Positions 7,144 to 10,971 of a stretch of DNA of 10,971 bases are shown in pieces; the stretch's first letter is position 1, and every line of letters begins with the position of its first letter. The notes under the pieces were generated by a model that saw only the letters and a list, made by a program, of their open reading frames with translations, did not search any database and was not told the DNA's origin. The translations under genes and the position numbers were made by a program. This stretch comes from Nitrospira sp. (lineage in GTDB: Bacteria; Nitrospirota; Nitrospiria; Nitrospirales; Nitrospiraceae), in the NCBI GenBank assembly GCA_025361385.1, contig JANYAJ010000306.1:1-10971 (forward strand), in the 5' to 3' direction.

Positions 7144-7149
7144 CGCCAG

Positions 7150-7806
7150 ATGGCGAAGGTTGAATCAGGAAAAGGCAGTAAGACGTCAGAGAAGCGGCCA
7201 CCCAAGAAAAAAGAAGGGTCGTCGGCCCCTCAGGTGATGGACGAGGGCAGCGAAGAGTCCAAGTTTAACCCGCGGATGCGCGAGGCGTACTTGCGAAAAG
7301 TTGTACCCGCACTCATGAAAGAGTTCGGTTACAAAAATATCATGCAGGTGCCGAAGGTTGAACGGATTGTGCTGAACGTCGGAATGGGTGAAGCCATTCA
7401 GAACGTAAAGCTCTTGGAGAGTGCCGCTGCAGAGTTAGGCTTGATCACCGGTCAGAAGGCGCTTATTACGAAGGCGAAGAAAGCCATTGCGACTTTCAAG
7501 CTGCGCCAGGGGATGCCGATCGGCACCAAAGTGACGCTGCGGAGCCGACGGATGTGGGAGTTTCTTGATCGCCTTGTCACCCTGTCGTTGCCGAGAATCA
7601 GGGATTTCAGGGGTGTCTCGCCAAAGTCCTTCGATGGACGAGGCAATTACACCCTTGGGCTGAAAGAGCAGCTCATTTTCCCCGAGATTCAGTATGACGA
7701 GGTCGCGTCGATCCATGGGATGGACATCACGATCGTCACGACCGCCAAGACGAATGACGAGGGTCGGGCACTATTGAAGCATTTAGGGATGCCATTCCGG
7801 ACGTAA
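7150..7806 (+). CDS. rplE: 50S ribosomal protein uL5 with N-terminal extension
   Basis: 50S protein of the central protuberance that binds 5S rRNA and contacts P-site tRNA and the 30S head. The protein has 218 residues against 179 in E. coli. The canonical body starts near residue 39, with [18 protein letters not shown] (46-63), [15 protein letters not shown] (68-82), [16 protein letters not shown], and [10 protein letters not shown]. The C-terminal half includes [18 protein letters not shown] and ends MPFRT. The first 38 residues are a low-complexity charged segment rich in Lys, Glu, Ser and Pro, including PPKKKEG (17-23). A good ribosome binding site (7138-7143) favours this long form. Without it the gap after rplX would be about 130 bases, out of keeping with the neighbours. 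An internal start cannot be excluded. Confidence 0.95.
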   Translation: MAKVESGKGSKTSEKRPPKKKEGSSAPQVMDEGSEESKFNPRMREAYLRKVVPALMKEFGYKNIMQVPKVERIVLNVGMGEAIQNVKLLESAAAELGLITGQKALITKAKKAIATFKLRQGMPIGTKVTLRSRRMWEFLDRLVTLSLPRIRDFRGVSPKSFDGRGNYTLGLKEQLIFPEIQYDEVASIHGMDITIVTTAKTNDEGRALLKHLGMPFRT

Positions 7807-7827
7807 CGTCAAACGAAGGAGCTGTAG

Positions 7828-8013
7828 GTGTCGAGATTAGCGCTAAGAAATAAATCGTCCGTCAAGGCGAAATTCCCCGTCAGGGACTATCACCGGTGCG
7901 GGATCTGCGGCCGCGTACGAGGGTTTTTGCGCCGGTTTAGCATGTGCAGAATTTGTTTTCGATTACTGAGCCTGAAGGGTGAGATTCCTGGGGTTCGGAA
8001 GTCGAGTTGGTAG
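7828..8013 (+). CDS. rpsN: 30S ribosomal protein uS14, zinc-binding type (GTG start)
   Basis: Late-assembling protein of the 30S head. It is the short type of 61 residues with a zinc ribbon: Cys24 and Cys27, then Cys40 and Cys43, in the pattern CxxC-x12-CxxC. The E. coli-type protein is about 100 residues and lacks these cysteines. The C-terminal [20 protein letters not shown] (40-59) is diagnostic. AAGGAG (7816-7821) is six bases before the GTG at 7828, which gives the expected length. The N-terminus is less lysine-rich than usual. It stands in its standard position between uL5 and uS8. Many bacteria with this form also carry a zinc-free paralogue elsewhere; nothing here tells. Confidence 0.97.
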   Translation: MSRLALRNKSSVKAKFPVRDYHRCGICGRVRGFLRRFSMCRICFRLLSLKGEIPGVRKSSW

Positions 8014-8036
8014 ATTATCTGCCTTCCGTGTCGCTG

Positions 8037-8053
8037 GGCGGTTGATAGCCGTC
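8037..8053 (+). promoter_or_regulatory. Predicted RNA hairpin between rpsN and rpsH
   Basis: This lies in the longest intergenic gap (8014-8087, 74 bases). GGCGGTT (8037-8043) can pair with AGCCGTC (8047-8053) as seven pairs, two of them G-U, closed by a three-base loop. It lies about 25 bases upstream of the AAGGG that serves rpsH. In E. coli uS8 represses the spc operon by binding an rRNA-like site at rplE. I do not see a clear copy of that motif here, so regulation by uS8 is only a thought. Confidence 0.3.
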
Positions 8054-8087
8054 ATGTTGCACGAAGAGCGTTGGTGAAAGGGTTGGT

Positions 8088-8480
8088 ATGGTTACAGATC
8101 CCATTAGCGATCTATTGGTTAGAATTCAAAACGGACTTCGGCGTCGGCACGAGTCTGTGAGCATGCCGTCCTCCCGCCTCAAGCGAGAGCTCCTTCGTGT
8201 GCTGCAGAACGAAGGCTATATTCAGAGCGTCCAGGCGGATATGGCGGATGGCCATCCTGTCCTGAAGGTACAGTTGCGATATGTGGATGAAGTGCCAGTC
8301 GTCACCGGTATGCAACGAGTCAGCAAGCCTGGCCGTCGTGTCTACGTGGGAATCAAGGATATTCCGCGAGTCAAGAATGGCATTGGTGTGGCCATCTTGT
8401 CGACATCCAAGGGGTTGATGACGGATCAGGAGTCTCGCCGCGCCGGTCTTGGCGGTGAAGTATTGTGCTCGGTGTGGTAA
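8088..8480 (+). CDS. rpsH: 30S ribosomal protein uS8
   Basis: 30S protein that binds the central domain of 16S rRNA and is needed for platform assembly; in E. coli it is the spc-operon repressor. It has 130 residues, the normal size. The start MVTDPISDLLVRIQNG is typical, then PSSRLKRELLRVLQNEGYI (27-45), the central RVSKPGRRVYVGIKDIP (77-93), and the signature ILSTSKGLMTD (103-113). AGLGGEVLCSVW is the standard C-terminus. A GAAAGGG run (8076-8082) lies five bases before the ATG. It is followed by a 56-base gap to rplF. Confidence 0.98.
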   Translation: MVTDPISDLLVRIQNGLRRRHESVSMPSSRLKRELLRVLQNEGYIQSVQADMADGHPVLKVQLRYVDEVPVVTGMQRVSKPGRRVYVGIKDIPRVKNGIGVAILSTSKGLMTDQESRRAGLGGEVLCSVW

Positions 8481-8536
8481 TGGTGAGCGCCAACCAGATT
8501 GTCATTGTAGCCGGTTGCTAGAATAACGAGGAATCG

Positions 8537-9073
8537 ATGTCACGCATAGGAATAAAACCAATCCAGATTCCAGCAGGAGTGGATGTTAAAGTTGCCGGCC
8601 CTGTCGTCTCCGTCAAGGGGCCACTCGGGAAGCTCGATTGGTCGTTGTCTCCAGGTCTTGGGGTCACGATTACGGACGGAGTGCTTACGGTCAATCGCCA
8701 GAACGAGAACCGCCATGTCCGTGCGATGCATGGGCTGACCCGCGCAGAACTGAGTAACATTGTCCAGGGTGTGACGAAGGGCTACGAGCGTAATCTGGAA
8801 ATCACAGGAGTCGGTTATAAGGTTGCCGTGCAGGGGCGGACGATGAGCTTCAACGTCGGCTATATTAATCCGGTCACATATCCGATTCCAGTTGGCATCG
8901 ATGTGAAGGTGGATAAGCAGACGCTGATCAATGTGAAGGGAACCGATAAGCGATTGGTGGGCCAGGTTGCTGCAAACTTGAGAGCGATCAAGCCGCCAGA
9001 CGTCTATAAGCAAAAGGGCGTTCGCTATGCCGGGGAAGTGTTACGTAAGAAGGCTGGAAAGACAGGGAAGTAA
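8537..9073 (+). CDS. rplF: 50S ribosomal protein uL6
   Basis: 50S protein near the sarcin-ricin loop and the factor-binding region, formed by two repeats of a similar fold. It has 178 residues, normal for the family. It opens MSRIGIKPIQIPAGVDV, and RAMHGLTRAELSNIVQGVTKG (about 62-82) links the two halves. GVGYKVAVQG (91-100) and the C-terminal PPDVYKQKGVRYAGEVLRKKAGK (153-175) are clear signatures. The usual GYSHP stretch reads GYINP here, a modest divergence. CGAGGA (8527-8532) lies four bases before the ATG. The gene is nine bases upstream of rplR. Confidence 0.98.
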   Translation: MSRIGIKPIQIPAGVDVKVAGPVVSVKGPLGKLDWSLSPGLGVTITDGVLTVNRQNENRHVRAMHGLTRAELSNIVQGVTKGYERNLEITGVGYKVAVQGRTMSFNVGYINPVTYPIPVGIDVKVDKQTLINVKGTDKRLVGQVAANLRAIKPPDVYKQKGVRYAGEVLRKKAGKTGK

Positions 9074-9081
9074 GGTGATTC

Positions 9082-9447
9082 ATGAATAGTGCAGATAAAG
9101 CAGGTCAGTTAACGCGTCGGAAGCAGCGGGTGCGCAAACGTGTCGTTGGAACGGCCGAGAGGCCTCGTCTCAACGTATTTCGTAGTAGCTCACATATCTA
9201 TGCCCAGATCATTGACGATCTTAAGGGAGCCACATTAGCCGCGGCATCTTCCTTGGATAAGTCGTTGCGCACGTCGGTGAAATCCACCGGCAGTATTGAT
9301 GGGGCAAAAGCAGTTGGAAAGTTGTTGGCCGAACGGGCGAAGGCTGCCAAGGTTCAGGCAGTGGTGTTCGATCGTGGTGGTCGAATGTACCATGGACGTG
9401 TGAAGGCATTGGCTGAAGCATCGCGCGAAGGCGGTCTGCAGTTCTAG
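9082..9447 (+). CDS. rplR: 50S ribosomal protein uL18
   Basis: 50S protein of the central protuberance that binds 5S rRNA with uL5. It has 121 residues, typical. The basic N-terminus RRKQRVRKR (12-20) precedes [20 protein letters not shown] (26-45). The C-terminal part shows [26 protein letters not shown] (94-119), a strong family signature. AAGG (9072-9075), overlapping the rplF stop, is six bases before the ATG. A 58-base gap with a predicted hairpin separates it from rpsE. Confidence 0.98.
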   Translation: MNSADKAGQLTRRKQRVRKRVVGTAERPRLNVFRSSSHIYAQIIDDLKGATLAAASSLDKSLRTSVKSTGSIDGAKAVGKLLAERAKAAKVQAVVFDRGGRMYHGRVKALAEASREGGLQF

Positions 9448-9453
9448 ATCGTA

Positions 9454-9482
9454 CCTCGATTCCATGACGTGCCGGAGCGAGG
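9454..9482 (+). promoter_or_regulatory. Predicted RNA hairpin upstream of rpsE
   Basis: In the rplR-rpsE gap, CCTCG (9454-9458) pairs with CGAGG (9478-9482). Inside, TCC (9461-9463) can pair with GGA (9474-9476) across a small internal loop, leaving a ten-base apical loop. The structure ends eight bases before the GAGGAG (9491-9496) that serves rpsE, and it hides the in-frame ATG at 9464 in its stem and loop. A role is speculative. Confidence 0.35.
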
Positions 9483-9490
9483 GGAACAAA

Positions 9491-9496
9491 GAGGAG
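9491..9496 (+). promoter_or_regulatory. Shine-Dalgarno site deciding the rpsE GTG start
   Basis: GAGGAG ends nine bases before the GTG at 9506. The alternative ATG at 9464 has no such site upstream and would add 14 residues not found in the family, so this site favours the GTG. Confidence 0.65.
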
Positions 9497-9505
9497 AGAC
9501 GTTAC

Positions 9506-10015
9506 GTGCGAGTTAATCCAGATGAATTAAGCCTGAAAGATAAAGTCGTCTTTATCAACCGCGTCGCGAAAGTCGTCAAGGGTGGAAAGCGCTTTAACTT
9601 TTGCGCGCTGGTTGTTGTCGGAGATGGACAGGGGTGGGTCGGCATCGGGAAAGGGAAAGCCGCTGAAGTGCCTGTTGCGATCGCGAAGGCGGTTGAGCAG
9701 GCCAAGAAGAACCTGGTGCATGTCGCCCTCACGTCTGGAACGATCGCGCATGAGGTGCATGGGCTCTTCGGCGCCGAACATGTTCTCTTGAAGCCCGCGA
9801 AGAAGGGGACGGGGATTATTGCCGGCGGCGCAGTGAGAGCGGTGGTTGAGGTCGTCGGCGTGCATAACGTCATCGCCAAGACGCTTGGCCGTGGAAATCC
9901 ATTTAATACGGTTCGTGCCACCCTCAACGGCCTCTGTCAGCTGAGAAATGCTGAAGACGTGTTGAAGCTGCGCCGAGGTGCGGTGAGTGATGCACAGAAC
10001 AGAGTGAGTGCCTAA
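9506..10015 (+). CDS. rpsE: 30S ribosomal protein uS5 (GTG start)
   Basis: 30S protein at the mRNA entry channel, important for decoding fidelity and the site of spectinomycin-resistance mutations. I place the start at GTG 9506, giving 169 residues (E. coli 167) beginning [20 protein letters not shown]. The ATG at 9464 is rejected because its extra residues fall in a predicted hairpin and precede the ribosome binding site. [20 protein letters not shown] (21-40) contains the spectinomycin loop and looks wild type. The second domain shows [24 protein letters not shown] (about 99-122) and [13 protein letters not shown]. The stop overlaps the rpmD start by one base (TAATG). Confidence 0.96.
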   Translation: MRVNPDELSLKDKVVFINRVAKVVKGGKRFNFCALVVVGDGQGWVGIGKGKAAEVPVAIAKAVEQAKKNLVHVALTSGTIAHEVHGLFGAEHVLLKPAKKGTGIIAGGAVRAVVEVVGVHNVIAKTLGRGNPFNTVRATLNGLCQLRNAEDVLKLRRGAVSDAQNRVSA

Positions 10016-10224
10016 TGCCTACACCGAAGATTCCCAAGGTCACGAAAAAAGGGTTTGTGATTACCTTGCGGCGAAGCCCCATCGGCACTCCGCAAAAGCA
10101 TCGACTTGTGTTGAGCGGCCTCGGTTTGAGGAAGATTAGACAGACCGTTACTCGTCCCAATACGCCACAGGTACGAGGGATGATTGACAAAGTTGGATAT
10201 CTATTGGAAGTGCAGCCACAATGA
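10015..10224 (+). CDS. rpmD: 50S ribosomal protein uL30
   Basis: Small 50S protein found in most but not all bacteria. The 69 residues exceed the usual 58 to 60 because about ten residues ([10 protein letters not shown]) precede the conserved core. That core is FVITLRRSPIGTPQKHR (14-30), then LGLRKIRQTVTRPNTPQVRGM (36-56) and DKVGYLLEV. The ATG overlaps the rpsE stop by one base, so translation probably re-initiates from rpsE; no good independent ribosome binding site is visible. No closer ATG or GTG matches the canonical start. The gene ends in an ATGA overlap with rplO. Confidence 0.96.
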   Translation: MPTPKIPKVTKKGFVITLRRSPIGTPQKHRLVLSGLGLRKIRQTVTRPNTPQVRGMIDKVGYLLEVQPQ

Positions 10225-10676
10225 ACTTACATGAGCTCGGTCCTGCAAAAGGATCCAGGAAAAAACGCAAGCGTATTGGACGTGGTCCCGGTTCAGGTCA
10301 TGGGAAAACGGCAGGTAAAGGCCACAAGGGTCTGTTAGCCAGGTCTGGCGGTCGCGGTCGGCAAGCAGTTGGGTTTGAGGGCGGTCAGATGTCCTTGATC
10401 CGCCGGGTGCCGAAGCATGGCTTTACCAATATCTTCCGCAAAGAATTTTCAATCGTGAACCTCAAAAGCTTGGGTGAGATGACGGTGTCCGGCACCATCA
10501 CGCCGCAAGCGCTGGTTGATGCCGGGTTAGTCAAGCGTAAGTCGTTGCCAATCAAGATTCTTGGAAACGGTGACCTCACGAAAGCGATTGTCGTGCAGGC
10601 GCATAAGTTCAGTAAGTCCGCAGAGGCAAAGATTCAAGCAGCTGGAGGGAGAGTCGAGGTCATCCCCGGTGTTTGA
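10221..10676 (+). CDS. rplO: 50S ribosomal protein uL15
   Basis: 50S protein with a long basic N-terminal tail that enters the subunit core and helps late assembly. It has 151 residues, near the family norm. MNLHELGPAKGSRKKRKRIG is followed by the glycine-rich RGPGSGHGKTAGKGHKG (21-37) and RSGGRGRQAVGFEGGQMSLIR (about 41-61), then RRVPKHGFTN (61-70). The C-terminal globular domain ends with AGGRVEVIPGV. It overlaps rpmD by four bases and secY by eight, so the three are likely co-translated. GGAAG (10206-10210) lies ten bases upstream of the ATG, a weak site. Confidence 0.97.
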   Translation: MNLHELGPAKGSRKKRKRIGRGPGSGHGKTAGKGHKGLLARSGGRGRQAVGFEGGQMSLIRRVPKHGFTNIFRKEFSIVNLKSLGEMTVSGTITPQALVDAGLVKRKSLPIKILGNGDLTKAIVVQAHKFSKSAEAKIQAAGGRVEVIPGV

Positions 10677-10971
10677 GAGACTCCTGACCAGTTTTCAGAA
10701 TATCTTCAAAATTCCCGAGCTGCGCACCCGGATCCTCTTTACCATGGGGATGTTAGTGGTGTATCGGATCGGGGCGCATATCCCTACGCCTGGAATCAAC
10801 GGCGACGCTCTCTCGGACTTCTTGCAAAAGCAAGGCGGCGCGTTGCTCGGATTTTTGGATATTTTCTCCGGTGGGTCTCTTTCACGCCTCACGATCCTCG
10901 CCTTGGGCATCATGCCCTACATCAGCGCATCGATTATTCTACAGCTGTTGACTGTGGTCGTTCCGCACCTC
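10669..10971 (+). CDS. secY: Protein translocase subunit SecY, N-terminal part (cut by window edge)
   Basis: Core of the SecYEG channel that moves proteins across or into the inner membrane. Only the first 101 codons are present. Translation from GTG 10669 begins MFERLLTSFQNIFKIPELRT, a normal SecY N-terminus. The gene overlaps the last eight bases of rplO in a different frame. GAGG (10656-10659) lies nine bases upstream. The first membrane segment is about residues 20-36, followed by GAHIPTPGI (35-43). The periplasmic plug region is around 59-72 (LLGFLDIFSGGS), and the second membrane segment is about 73-98, with LGIMPYISASIILQLL. The link to ribosomal genes is the usual spc-operon context. 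Start assignment is good; the remainder lies outside. Confidence 0.95.
   Translation, partial: MFERLLTSFQNIFKIPELRTRILFTMGMLVVYRIGAHIPTPGINGDALSDFLQKQGGALLGFLDIFSGGSLSRLTILALGIMPYISASIILQLLTVVVPHL

Noticed and set aside
9464..9505. ATG start for rpsE at 9464
   Set aside because: The conserved uS5 N-terminus begins at the GTG at 9506, and a good GAGGAG site lies between the two candidates.
1..10971. A hidden novel system, mobile element or defence locus
   Set aside because: Every substantial stretch is accounted for by a recognised translation or secretion gene in conserved order, and all gaps are under 75 bases.

Overview
The window is a bacterial translation-gene cluster on the + strand: tuf followed by the complete S10 and spc ribosomal-protein operons and the first 101 codons of secY. 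Order: tuf, rpsJ, rplC, rplD, rplW, rplB, rpsS, rplV, rpsC, rplP, rpmC, rpsQ, rplN, rplX, rplE, rpsN, rpsH, rplF, rplR, rpsE, rpmD, rplO, secY. This is the classic bacterial order with no insertion, loss or rearrangement. Gaps run from overlaps of 1 to 8 bases up to 74 bases, so there is no gene-free stretch near 300 bases. I see no RNA genes, mobile elements, CRISPR array or convincing promoter or terminator.

Organism: a Gram-negative-type bacterium of moderate to fairly high GC. The EF-Tu with an aberrant switch I, the zinc-type uS14 and the overall protein flavour make me think of Nitrospirota, perhaps Nitrospira. That is recognition from memory, not a database result.

Layout: 1-1206 is EF-Tu. 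From 1234 to 6374 is the S10 block (uS10, uL3, uL4, uL23, uL2, uS19, uL22, uS3, uL16, uL29, uS17). From 6411 to 10676 is the spc block (uL14, uL24, uL5, uS14, uS8, uL6, uL18, uS5, uL30, uL15). From 10669 to the right edge is SecY, cut off by the window. Tight spacing implies one or a few long transcripts coupling ribosome assembly to EF-Tu and the protein-export channel. Four genes start with GTG (rplP, rpsN, rpsE, secY). For rplB, rplV, rplX and rpsE the longest open frame overextends the gene, and family alignment and Shine-Dalgarno sites place the start further in.

This is mostly an ordinary housekeeping region and I found no new gene system. The points most worth a second look are: EF-Tu lacks the near-universal switch I sequence and has about five extra residues there; uL5 has a charged N-terminal extension of about 38 residues; there is no room for an E. 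coli-style S10 leader between tuf and rpsJ; and small predicted hairpins sit just upstream of several ribosome binding sites.
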